In this document: one piece after another, positions 19,534-27,291 of the stretch
Numbering within the stretch: the first letter of the stretch is position 1
Layout: the number at the start of each line of letters is the position of its first letter
Source: Planctomycetaceae bacterium
GTDB taxonomy: Bacteria; Planctomycetota; Planctomycetia; Planctomycetales; Planctomycetaceae
Assembly: GCA_021732995.1 (NCBI GenBank)
Contig: JAKFWA010000028.1
Coordinates: 110,177 to 174,176, forward strand
DNA: 64,000 bases
Direction: 5' to 3'
Made by a program: the position numbers and the translations under genes
Notes under the pieces: generated by a model
Databases searched by the model: none
What the model was told of the DNA's origin: nothing
The model's input: the letters and a program-made list of their open reading frames with translations, nothing else

Positions 19534-20787
19534 CTAACCAACGAACAGCGGCTTCATGTGTCGCTCGTAGAGGTTCTCCGTCACGTTCTTGCCGACGATA
19601 GCGGCGTTGGACTTCAGCAGGTTGAGGTACTTATCGCCTTTCTTCGCAGCCAGTTTGAAGGACACGTGCAAGAGCTGGCGGAAGCTGGCGTTAAACTCGG
19701 GATGAGTTGGCACGTGGCGCAGGGCGTTTGCGAAGTTTTGGCCGGACCAGCCCTGAACTGTGGCAGGCGTCGGCAGTTTGGCGCGGTTGATGTCGATCAC
19801 GGAGGCGTACGGAGCACAGAACTCATCAATGTGGGCGTAGGCTGAGGCATAGATTTCCTTCGCCAGAGCAAGTCCTTCACCGCCCGCTTCGGCCAGGCCG
19901 ATGAGTTCTTCAAGCCACGTTGTTCCGGCCGTCTTCAGATGCAGGCCAGCACCGGTGCGTGCGATCGCGCGGCGAATGATCGGATAGAGCGAGAACTTAT
20001 CGCTACCGCTGTGCACGCTGAGCTTCAAATTCGCGGGCAGGCCGTACTTCGTGATGGCATGCGCGATGACGGCGAGATCATCGTTGAACTCGCGTTCGAA
20101 CTGCGCGAGATCACCGACGTAATCCACTCCCTTGTTGAAGCGTCCCGTGAACTTGGGAGCGATCGTCTGCACGCGAATTTTTTCATCCGCCATCATGGCG
20201 AGGATGATCAGCAGCTCAGGCGGAGTTTGCGGCGCATCGGTTTCGTCCATTGAGACCTCGGCGATGAGCTTGTCCTCGCCGCCCTTCTTCGCGGCGACGT
20301 GACGATAGATCTGGCCCGCTTCTTTGACCGCCTTGAGGTACTTGCCAGCGATCTTTGTCAGATCGGCAACGCTGGTTTGAAAGGGTGCCTCAATACCGGC
20401 GATCGCGATCTTGCCGACCAGTTCCGGATGGCCGTTGATGAACGCTTCGATCTCGGCGGGTGATGCCGCCTGGCCAATGCTGTCTGCGACGTCGATCGTG
20501 AAGAAGTCCGAGCAGGGGATGAAGCGGTCCACGGTTTCCAGGCGGATGTGGTCGGCGTCCACGTGCCAGCCCTTCGTCCAGCCGAGTTCCTTAACCGCAG
20601 CCTGTCCGGCATCGAACACGCTCTGAGGTTCAGAACCAATGAAAGTGTGTTCGCGGTTGGACTTATTCCAGACGGGCACAACCTCAATGCCGTCTTTGGC
20701 AATCATCTGAAAAGCTCGCAGTTGAGCGGCAGCCTGATGTGCGAAACGATCACCGACACCAATCGAAAAGCGTTCCAAAGTCAGCAT
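19534..20787 (-). CDS. uxaE: Tagaturonate epimerase family protein (UxaE-like)
   Basis: A 417-residue cytosolic protein that I recognise as UxaE-like (tagaturonate/fructuronate epimerase family) from blocks such as WHVDADHIRLETVDRFIP, CSDFFTIDVAD, LKLSVHSGSDKFSLYP and GAGLHLKTAGTTWLEEL. The conserved His/Asp/Glu residues fit a metal-dependent TIM barrel. In Thermotoga, UxaE interconverts tagaturonate and fructuronate in galacturonate use; the substrate here may differ. No other uronate gene lies nearby. I chose the ATG at 20787 because the family-like sequence starts there (MLTLERFS); an in-frame start 171 bases upstream would run through the divergent gene's upstream region. A weak GGA precedes the ATG. 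Confidence 0.8.
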   Translation of the reverse strand: MLTLERFSIGVGDRFAHQAAAQLRAFQMIAKDGIEVVPVWNKSNREHTFIGSEPQSVFDAGQAAVKELGWTKGWHVDADHIRLETVDRFIPCSDFFTIDVADSIGQAASPAEIEAFINGHPELVGKIAIAGIEAPFQTSVADLTKIAGKYLKAVKEAGQIYRHVAAKKGGEDKLIAEVSMDETDAPQTPPELLIILAMMADEKIRVQTIAPKFTGRFNKGVDYVGDLAQFEREFNDDLAVIAHAITKYGLPANLKLSVHSGSDKFSLYPIIRRAIARTGAGLHLKTAGTTWLEELIGLAEAGGEGLALAKEIYASAYAHIDEFCAPYASVIDINRAKLPTPATVQGWSGQNFANALRHVPTHPEFNASFRQLLHVSFKLAAKKGDKYLNLLKSNAAIVGKNVTENLYERHMKPLFVG

Positions 20788-20956
20788 GGTTGTTCCGTCC
20801 GAGTTGAAGTAAGCATGAATGGTGCGCCCTATAGCTTTTTGACGTGCCGCGACGCAAATGGGCTGCGTCGACTTCTCAAACAGATTCGAAACACAATCAT
20901 GGTGCGTGTTAGCGTCCACAGCGAGAATCCATTGTCCTCGTCGAGCGATCAATTTC

Positions 20957-22978
20957 ATGCGCTACGCCACTATTGCCGCGCTGTGCCTAATCAGCTGCCT
21001 TCGGAACGCAGTCGCTGATGACCCGGACTGGTGGTCTCTGCGCCCGGTTAAGGCTCCGGAGGTACCGTCTGGAGTGCATCCGATTGATCATTTTGTGGCA
21101 CTGCAACAGGGCGACAAGAAGCTCCAGATCGCCAAGTCCGCTGATGAGCGGACGCTGATTCGGCGACTCTCTTTGGATCTCACGGGCTTACCTCCGACGC
21201 CTGACGACGTGGATGAGTTCGTCCGTGAGTTTCAAATTGATGCGAAGGCTGCGTACCTGAAACTGGTCGATCGTCTGCTGGCGTCGCCGCACTATGGAGA
21301 GCGGCAGGCCAGGCATTGGCTGGACGTGGTGCGGTTTTCGGAGAGCGATGGTTTTGAGGAAGACGAGCAGCGCAACGAAGCCTGGACCTATCGCGACTAT
21401 GTCGTCCGGGCTTTCAATGAGGATCTGCCGTATGACCAGTTCGTTCGCGAGCAGATCGCGGGCGATGTGCTGAAACCGGTCACCGGTCAGAGTATCGCTG
21501 CGACGGGAATGCTGGTGGCTGGTCCGTGGGATGCCGTGCAACGCGTCACTCCATCCAAGATCGGACGCCTGCAGTCACGCGAAGAGCAACTGGAAGAGAT
21601 TGTGGCCACGGTCAGTCAGACGTTTTTGGCGATGACCGTGAACTGTGCGCGCTGTCACGACCACAAGTTCGACCCGATTCCGCAGTTGGACTACTACCGC
21701 GTGAAGTCCGTCTTTGAGGGCGTGGACCACAGCCTTAAGCCCAAGCAGCATGGCACTCGGCGAATGCTCAGCGAGGATGAGGAGGCCGCGTGGACGAAGG
21801 CGACTGAAGCATTGCGTCAGCAGATCGGTGAGGCCGATAAGCAGGTCCGCGAGCTGGAGAAGCAACTCAAGGATACGAAGGATAACGAGGAACTGAAGAA
21901 GCAGGTCAATGGCCGGTTGGACGAGGCGCGGAAGTCGCTCTCGGCATCCAAAAGCGAGCTGGAAACTCTGTTTCCGGTCACATTGGCCTTCGTGGGAGAG
22001 CGCGAGCAACCGCAGCCCACCGTGCTGTTTGAACGCGGCGACGTGCATCATCCCAAGCAAGCCGTGACGCCCGGCGGCTTGGCTGTCATTGAGAAGTCTG
22101 ATTTTGGATTGTCCGAGAATGCGCCCGAAGCCGAGCGGCGGATTCGTTTCGCTCAGTGGCTGACGCAGCCGAGTCATCCTTTGACGGCGCGCGTGATGGT
22201 GAATCGCGTCTGGCAGTGGCACTTTGGCAAAGGTCTCGTGGAGACCTCAAGCGATTTCGGCATCAACGGTGCGGAGCCTTCGCATCTCGAACTGCTCGAC
22301 TGGCTGGCTGCTGAGTTCGTTCGCTCGGGCTGGCGAGTGAAGCCGCTGCAGCGGCTGATTGTGAGCAGTGCGACGTATCGGCAATCTTCACTGGTGGAGT
22401 CCGACGCGGCGGCAAAGGCGTCGGCGATTGATGCGGACAACCGGCTGCTGTGGAAGTTTCCGTCTCGCAATTTGGAAGGCGAGGTCGTGCGGGATTCGTT
22501 GCTGGCGTCGAGCGGTGCGTTGAATCGCGCGGTCGGTGGGCCGAGTTTTAAGCCGTTCACGACCACTCGACTGAACACGTTCTTCTATCACCTGTTCGAT
22601 AAGGACGAGCCCGCGTTCAATCGCCGCTCCATTTATCGCATGCACATCATCACCGGACGCAGCGCTCTACTAGATGCGCTGGACTGCCCTTCGCCGTCTG
22701 TAACGACGCCAACTCGCAGGCCGACTGTCACCCCGTTGCAGGCGCTCGCGTTGATGAATGACGGCTTCGTGGTGCGGCAGGCCGACAAATTGGCCCAGCG
22801 GGTGGCGACATCCGGGAAGCCTTTGCCGGAGCAAGTTTCAGATGCCTTCGTGGTCGCCCTATCCCGGTCGCCGACCGTAGATGAGCTGGCCGCAAGCGTG
22901 AAGGTCGCAGAAACGCACGGGCTGCAAACAGTCTGCTGGAGTCTGTTCAACAGCAGCGAGTTCTTGACTCTGCGATAA
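20957..22978 (+). CDS. Secreted DUF1549/DUF1553 protein
   Basis: A 673-residue exported protein of the planctomycete DUF1549-DUF1553 type. The signal peptide is [23 protein letters not shown]1549 begins near residue 45 ([20 protein letters not shown]) and contains the [13 protein letters not shown] block, formally a CxxCH motif. A charged coiled coil of about 80 residues ([19 protein letters not shown]) separates it from DUF1553, which ends with [18 protein letters not shown]. It lacks the N-terminal PSCyt1 haem domain found in many relatives. Function is unproven; the family is linked to extracytoplasmic degradation of complex organics. The start is the ATG at 20957, divergent from the epimerase gene by 169 bases. 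Confidence 0.9.
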   Translation: MRYATIAALCLISCLRNAVADDPDWWSLRPVKAPEVPSGVHPIDHFVALQQGDKKLQIAKSADERTLIRRLSLDLTGLPPTPDDVDEFVREFQIDAKAAYLKLVDRLLASPHYGERQARHWLDVVRFSESDGFEEDEQRNEAWTYRDYVVRAFNEDLPYDQFVREQIAGDVLKPVTGQSIAATGMLVAGPWDAVQRVTPSKIGRLQSREEQLEEIVATVSQTFLAMTVNCARCHDHKFDPIPQLDYYRVKSVFEGVDHSLKPKQHGTRRMLSEDEEAAWTKATEALRQQIGEADKQVRELEKQLKDTKDNEELKKQVNGRLDEARKSLSASKSELETLFPVTLAFVGEREQPQPTVLFERGDVHHPKQAVTPGGLAVIEKSDFGLSENAPEAERRIRFAQWLTQPSHPLTARVMVNRVWQWHFGKGLVETSSDFGINGAEPSHLELLDWLAAEFVRSGWRVKPLQRLIVSSATYRQSSLVESDAAAKASAIDADNRLLWKFPSRNLEGEVVRDSLLASSGALNRAVGGPSFKPFTTTRLNTFFYHLFDKDEPAFNRRSIYRMHIITGRSALLDALDCPSPSVTTPTRRPTVTPLQALALMNDGFVVRQADKLAQRVATSGKPLPEQVSDAFVVALSRSPTVDELAASVKVAETHGLQTVCWSLFNSSEFLTLR

Positions 22979-22998
22979 GCGGGGCGATGTCCTCACAA

Positions 22999-23047
22999 GT
23001 AGGCCGGACAATCTTGTCCGGCTGTCGGACAGGATTGTCCGACCTAC
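22999..23047 (+). repeat. 49-bp dispersed palindrome, copy 2
   Basis: Arms of 22 bp (left end GTAGGCCGGACAATC, right end GATTGTCCGACCTAC) and loop GCTGT, starting 21 bases after the DUF1553 stop and ending 55 bases before the convergent Rieske gene. It is in the opposite orientation to copies 1 and 3. Two arm mismatches only. Confidence 0.93.
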
Positions 23048-23102
23048 AAACATACCGTTGTGACTCGGTCAGAGACCGGCCACAGCGGTGCTAATGCTCG
23101 AC

Positions 23103-23858
23103 CTAAAAAATTCCGAGTTGGTCGCGGGCTTCGTCGGTCATGCGATCAGGGGACCACGGAGGAGTCATCACGATCTTGATGACGGCTTCGTCGACTTCAC
23201 GGAGTCGTTCCAAGGCCATCTTGGACTGCTGCACCAGTTGCGGACCAGCCGGGCACATGGGGCTGGTGAGCGTCATATCGACGTAGGCTTTCGCCCCGTC
23301 GTAGTTGATCGAATAGATCAGGCCCAAGTCGACAATATTGACCATCAACTCGGGGTCAATGACTTGTCGCAAGGCTTCCAGCATCTTTTCGTCGAGCGAG
23401 CGTGGAGCACTCGGTACATCACTGGCTGGGGCGTGTTGGTCGCAGGTTGTCGTGGTCGCGGCGTGGTTGTGGCCTCCGCAGCACCCGCTGTCGGCGGTCG
23501 GCAACGCGGTGGCTGTCGTCTGCAGTTCCGCAGGCTGCACAGCGCCATCGCTTTCACGGCAGTAGATGTCGGTGCCACGCAGTTCGACGGCGAAGACGCG
23601 AATGCCAGTCGTCGCGGGCATGCGTTTGGCGGCTCCGGTGGCCAGATCGAATTTCGCTCCATGCCGCATGCAGGTGATCTGGCCGTTTTCGATGGGTCCA
23701 TCGCTCAGCGGCTGACCATCGTGCGAGCACACGTCTTCGATGGCGTAAAACTTCTCACCGGTTCGCACCAGCAGCACCGGAATGTCGTCGACGACAACGG
23801 ACAGACGGCCGTTCTCGGGGATTTCATCCAGCGCTGCGACACGTTCAAAATCAGACAT
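23103..23858 (-). CDS. Rieske [2Fe-2S] domain fused to DUF59 (MIP18/PaaD-like) domain
   Basis: A 251-residue soluble protein. Residues 3-100 are a Rieske ferredoxin with cluster ligands C44/H46 (CSHDGQPL) and C63/H66 (CMRHGAKFD). The linker at about 105-152 carries a Cys/His-rich patch: C126, C127, H130, H132, C139, H142. Residues 155-251 are a DUF59 domain with IDPE (167-170), VDLGLIY and the conserved TSPMCPAG Cys (C202). DUF59 proteins take part in Fe-S cluster assembly or transfer; the Rieske part would carry electrons. I infer a cluster-maturation or redox-linked role. The ATG at 23858 is supported by GAGGA 7 bases upstream; TTG two codons earlier is less likely. Confidence 0.92.
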   Translation of the reverse strand: MSDFERVAALDEIPENGRLSVVVDDIPVLLVRTGEKFYAIEDVCSHDGQPLSDGPIENGQITCMRHGAKFDLATGAAKRMPATTGIRVFAVELRGTDIYCRESDGAVQPAELQTTATALPTADSGCCGGHNHAATTTTCDQHAPASDVPSAPRSLDEKMLEALRQVIDPELMVNIVDLGLIYSINYDGAKAYVDMTLTSPMCPAGPQLVQQSKMALERLREVDEAVIKIVMTPPWSPDRMTDEARDQLGIF

Positions 23859-24051
23859 TTTCAATTCCTCTCGGGCGGCGGGGCCGCAAACTCAAAGTTC
23901 GACGTGCGTCGAACGTAGTTATTGTGATCAACGAACTGTCGCGGGTCATCCTGAGAACGCAACTGACTGTCGGGAAGTTACACAAGCCGCAGGACATCCG
24001 TAGGAACGTGAATGTAGCTTGCCACTGGTGACTTCCATTACGTTACTGAGG

Positions 24052-24118
24052 TGAGGCTTGTTTTGCGTGAGCCTCAGAATTCATGAAATTGCTGGAAAGT
24101 GCGGCTACGGCCGCACTT
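24052..24118 (+). promoter_or_regulatory. Two-hairpin leader upstream of nadA
   Basis: Two stem-loops lie in the 5' leader. The first is a 7-bp stem TGAGGCT/AGCCTCA (24052-24058 with 24070-24076). The second is a perfect 9-bp stem AAGTGCGGC/GCCGCACTT with a 4-base loop (24097-24118), ending next to the GGAG ribosome site of nadA. The position suggests control of translation; I cannot match it to a known riboswitch. Confidence 0.35.
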
Positions 24119-24131
24119 GAGGAGTCGGACC

Positions 24132-25121
24132 ATGTCCGCTGGGCTTGTGCAGTTGGAGCGTGATCTCAATGAAGATCCGCTGGATTTGATGGATGAAATC
24201 GACCGTCTCAAGAAAGAGAAGGACGTCACGATTCTGGCGCACTTCTACGTCGACGGTGAGATTCAGGACGTGGCGGACTTCACGGGCGACAGCCTGAAGC
24301 TTGCGCGCGATGCGACGAAGGTCACCAGCTCGACGATTCTTTTCGCAGGCGTCCATTTTATGGCCGAGACGGCCAAGATGTTGAGCCCCGATAAGCGTGT
24401 GCTCATTCCGGACATGCTGGCCGGCTGCTCGCTGGCCGAAAGCTGTCAGCCGGAAGCCCTGAAGAAGATGCAGGACGAACTGCGAGCCGAAGGCCGCAAC
24501 ATCTCGACGGTGGCGTACATCAACACCTCGGCGGCCGTGAAGTCGCTGTGCGACTGGATTGTGACGAGTGGCAATGCGCGCGAAATCATCGACCGCGTGC
24601 CGGCCGACCAGGAAATCCTGTTCGTGCCGGATCAGCACCTCGGGCGGTATTTGTCGGAAGTCAGCGGTCGCAAGATGATTCTCTGGCCGGGATCGTGCAT
24701 GGTGCATGAGGTCTTCAGCATTCAGGATCTTTTGCGGGCCAAACGCAACAACCCGGGCAGCCTGGTGATGGCTCATCCCGAATGTCCGGCGAACGTGCTG
24801 GAGCATTCCGACTTCATCGGCGGCACGGAAGCGATGCGCAAGTTTGTGATGCAGAAGACCGAGCCGATGACGTTCCTGGTGGCGACTGAAGCCAACATGA
24901 TTCATCCCTTGGAAAAATGTGCTCCGCAGCACAAATACATTCCGGTGCCGGGCATTATGACGTCGTCGGGCGAAACGTGTGCCTGCAACCGCTGCCCGCA
25001 CATGGCTCGCAACACGCTGGTATCGGTACGCAACTGCTTACGCGATTTCGCCCCGGAAGTTCTCTGGCAGCCGTTCTTTGACAAGGCTCGTGCGGTCGTC
25101 GCCAAAAGCTTGTTGAACTGA
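24132..25121 (+). CDS. nadA: Quinolinate synthase NadA
   Basis: A 329-residue cytosolic [4Fe-4S] enzyme that condenses iminoaspartate with dihydroxyacetone phosphate to make quinolinate, the entry step to NAD. Recognised blocks include [20 protein letters not shown], the cluster Cys in [11 protein letters not shown] (C99), the second in AHPECPANV (C218), and the C-terminal CACNRCP group (C283, C285, C288). Substrate residues such as [10 protein letters not shown] are also present. Length fits the family. The ATG at 24132 has GGAG 7 bases upstream. No nadB or nadC lies beside it; nadE is in this window at 34953-36617 on the other strand. Confidence 0.96.
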   Translation: MSAGLVQLERDLNEDPLDLMDEIDRLKKEKDVTILAHFYVDGEIQDVADFTGDSLKLARDATKVTSSTILFAGVHFMAETAKMLSPDKRVLIPDMLAGCSLAESCQPEALKKMQDELRAEGRNISTVAYINTSAAVKSLCDWIVTSGNAREIIDRVPADQEILFVPDQHLGRYLSEVSGRKMILWPGSCMVHEVFSIQDLLRAKRNNPGSLVMAHPECPANVLEHSDFIGGTEAMRKFVMQKTEPMTFLVATEANMIHPLEKCAPQHKYIPVPGIMTSSGETCACNRCPHMARNTLVSVRNCLRDFAPEVLWQPFFDKARAVVAKSLLN

Positions 25122-25204
25122 CGGCGGGTCGATCGAGTATCTTCTCGGCGACATCACAGGGTGCGGGAACACCGACTCGCCAACCTCTCACACGGAAAGT
25201 GGCC

Positions 25205-27136
25205 ATGAAGTTTGATGCTTTGAGGTTGATGGCGGCGATCGCTCTGTTGACGCTGGCGGGATGTGGTCAGCAATTGCCGGCTTCGCAATCGGTCGTCGAG
25301 ACCCCACAACCAGCGCAGGTGCAGGAGCCTGTGCTGGTTTCGGAATTGGTGCCGGAGAAAGAGTCCGTCCAGGAAGAGGTGCCGGCTCCGCAGAAGAAGC
25401 CGGCGCCAGTTCAGGAATCGGCCCAGTCCGCAGTCGACCGAGCTCTTGCTCAGTTCGAACCTTTGCAAGCGGCTGTACCGGCTGTGGCGACGGTCGAGCC
25501 TGCTGCTGCCGTACCGGTAGTTGCCGCACCAGTTATTGCTCAGGTCGCACTGGCTGAGCCAAAGCAGGTCGCGGCTGTTCAGCCAAAGGTTGCTGAAGAG
25601 CAGGCCCAGAAGCAGAAGGGTGACCCGGGCGAAAAGTTTTTCAAGAAGCCGGTTGTGCATGAACTGCGGGTGGAGATCTCACCGCCGGAACTGCAACTGC
25701 TGCGGAACAACAATCGCGCGTATGTGCGTGCTGATCTGAAGGAAGGCCCAGACAAGGTCTACAGTTCCGTCGGTGTGAAGTTGAAAGGCGCGGCTGGCAG
25801 TTTTCGCGGCGTGGATGATCGCCCGGCGCTCACGCTGAATATGGACAAGTATGCGAAGAAGCAGGACTTCCATTCGCTGGACAAGTTCCATCTGAATAAC
25901 TCGGTACAGGATGGCAGCTATCTCAATGAGGCCGTCTGCTATGAGATCTGTCGTCAGGCCGGAGTGCCCGCGGCACGGGCGACTCACGCTCATGTGTGGC
26001 TCAACAATCGCGACCTTGGTCTGTATGTGGTCAAGGAAGGTTTTGATCGCAAGTTTCTGAAGCTGCACTTCGAGCACACCGAGGGAAACCTCTACGACGG
26101 TGGCTTCTTGCGGGACATCGATCAGGACTTGGAAAAGGACTCCGGCGAAGGAGTCAATGACCGGTCCGACCTGAAAGCGCTGCGGGCTGCCTGCCAGGAA
26201 CCTGACATCAACAAACGCTGGACGCGCATCGCCGAGTTGCTGGACATCGACGCGTTTCTGTCGTTCGTGGCAGTTGAATTCATCACCTGTCACTGGGACG
26301 GTTACGCCAACAACAAGAACAACTATCGCATCTACTTTGAGCCGAAGTCCGGTAAAGCATACTTCTTTCCGCACGGCATGGATCAGATGTTTGGTGACAC
26401 CGGCTTTAATCTGATGCACCAGCCGGGAACCATCGTGGCCGGGACGGTCCTGCAGAATCCTGTCTGGCGACGAAAGTACCGCAAGCGCCTGCGTGAATTG
26501 ATGCCGATCTTCGATCCGCCGACGAAGTTGACTGATCGCGTTGATGAAATTGCTGCCCACATCAAGCCGTACTTCGAAGCGAAGGGGGCGGACCATGCGC
26601 GCGGTTTCATGGATCAGGTGCGGGGAGTGAAAGATCGCCTCGTTGCTCGTTCTAACAATATGAAGCAGCAACTGGCGCAGCCTGACCCCGATCCGCTGGA
26701 CTTCGAAGATACGAACCCGCTGCTGGTAGCGGATTGGGCGGCTCAGTCTGAACGCGGCGATGTGAAGGCCGAGCAAGTGGACATTGGCGATGGCAAGAAG
26801 GCGTATGCGATTACCGCTGGGCCGGGAGGTCAGGCGGTGGCGTCCTGGCGACGTAAACTGAAGCTGCACAACGGCCGTTATCGGTTCGAAGTGAAGGCGA
26901 AGGCCGAGGGACTGGAACCTCTGCCGGAAGGTGACAAAGGCGTCGGTGCGGGAGTCCGTTTGGGCGGCGGTCAGCGTCAGAACAAGCTGGTCGGCAGCAC
27001 CGACTGGACCGTGTTGACGCACGAGTTCGACGTGCCCGACGCTCAACGCGAGGTAGATCTCGTCATGGAGATGCGAGCCATCAAGGGGCGAGTGCTCTTC
27101 GATAGCCAATCGCTCAAGCTGCATCTGGTGAAATAG
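25205..27136 (+). CDS. CotH kinase-family lipoprotein
   Basis: A 643-residue exported lipoprotein. The lipobox is LTLAGC (Cys about residue 20), then a Pro/Glu/Val-rich linker to about 145. A CotH domain spans about 148-470, with VGVKLKGAAGSFRG, HLNNSVQDGSYLNEAVCYEI, the CHWDGYANNKNNY stretch and FFPHGMDQMFGD, which hold the family's likely ATP/metal-binding Asp and Asn residues. A C-terminal beta-rich domain (about 490-643) looks like a carbohydrate-binding or jelly-roll module. Bacillus CotH is a spore-coat protein kinase; planctomycete relatives are uncharacterised and secreted. The ATG at 25205 is preferred to the GTG two codons earlier because GGAAAG is well spaced from it. Confidence 0.88.
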   Translation: MKFDALRLMAAIALLTLAGCGQQLPASQSVVETPQPAQVQEPVLVSELVPEKESVQEEVPAPQKKPAPVQESAQSAVDRALAQFEPLQAAVPAVATVEPAAAVPVVAAPVIAQVALAEPKQVAAVQPKVAEEQAQKQKGDPGEKFFKKPVVHELRVEISPPELQLLRNNNRAYVRADLKEGPDKVYSSVGVKLKGAAGSFRGVDDRPALTLNMDKYAKKQDFHSLDKFHLNNSVQDGSYLNEAVCYEICRQAGVPAARATHAHVWLNNRDLGLYVVKEGFDRKFLKLHFEHTEGNLYDGGFLRDIDQDLEKDSGEGVNDRSDLKALRAACQEPDINKRWTRIAELLDIDAFLSFVAVEFITCHWDGYANNKNNYRIYFEPKSGKAYFFPHGMDQMFGDTGFNLMHQPGTIVAGTVLQNPVWRRKYRKRLRELMPIFDPPTKLTDRVDEIAAHIKPYFEAKGADHARGFMDQVRGVKDRLVARSNNMKQQLAQPDPDPLDFEDTNPLLVADWAAQSERGDVKAEQVDIGDGKKAYAITAGPGGQAVASWRRKLKLHNGRYRFEVKAKAEGLEPLPEGDKGVGAGVRLGGGQRQNKLVGSTDWTVLTHEFDVPDAQREVDLVMEMRAIKGRVLFDSQSLKLHLVK

Positions 27137-27162
27137 AGATGTGGTGCGGTGATTCTAGGTCT

Positions 27163-27211
27163 GTAGGTCGGACAATCTTGTCCGACACCCGGACAGGATT
27201 GTCCGGCCTAC
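27163..27211 (-). repeat. 49-bp dispersed palindrome, copy 3
   Basis: Arms of 22 bp (left end GTAGGTCGGACAATC, right end GTCCGGCCTAC), loop ACACC. It begins 26 bases after the CotH stop and lies 80 bases before the next + strand gene, so here the flanking genes are in tandem. Same orientation as copy 1. Confidence 0.93.
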
Positions 27212-27291
27212 AATTTCCCGTGTGCTGTTGGCGGCGCTCACGTATAAACTCTCGCTGATGATCTTGTTGAGGCGTCGAGAGGAGCGGCTGA

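Noticed and set aside
25679..27124. Long open frame (481 codons) on the minus strand
   Set aside because: It is antisense to the CotH lipoprotein gene; the protein looks like a mirror of GC-rich codons, with no domain or signal peptide.
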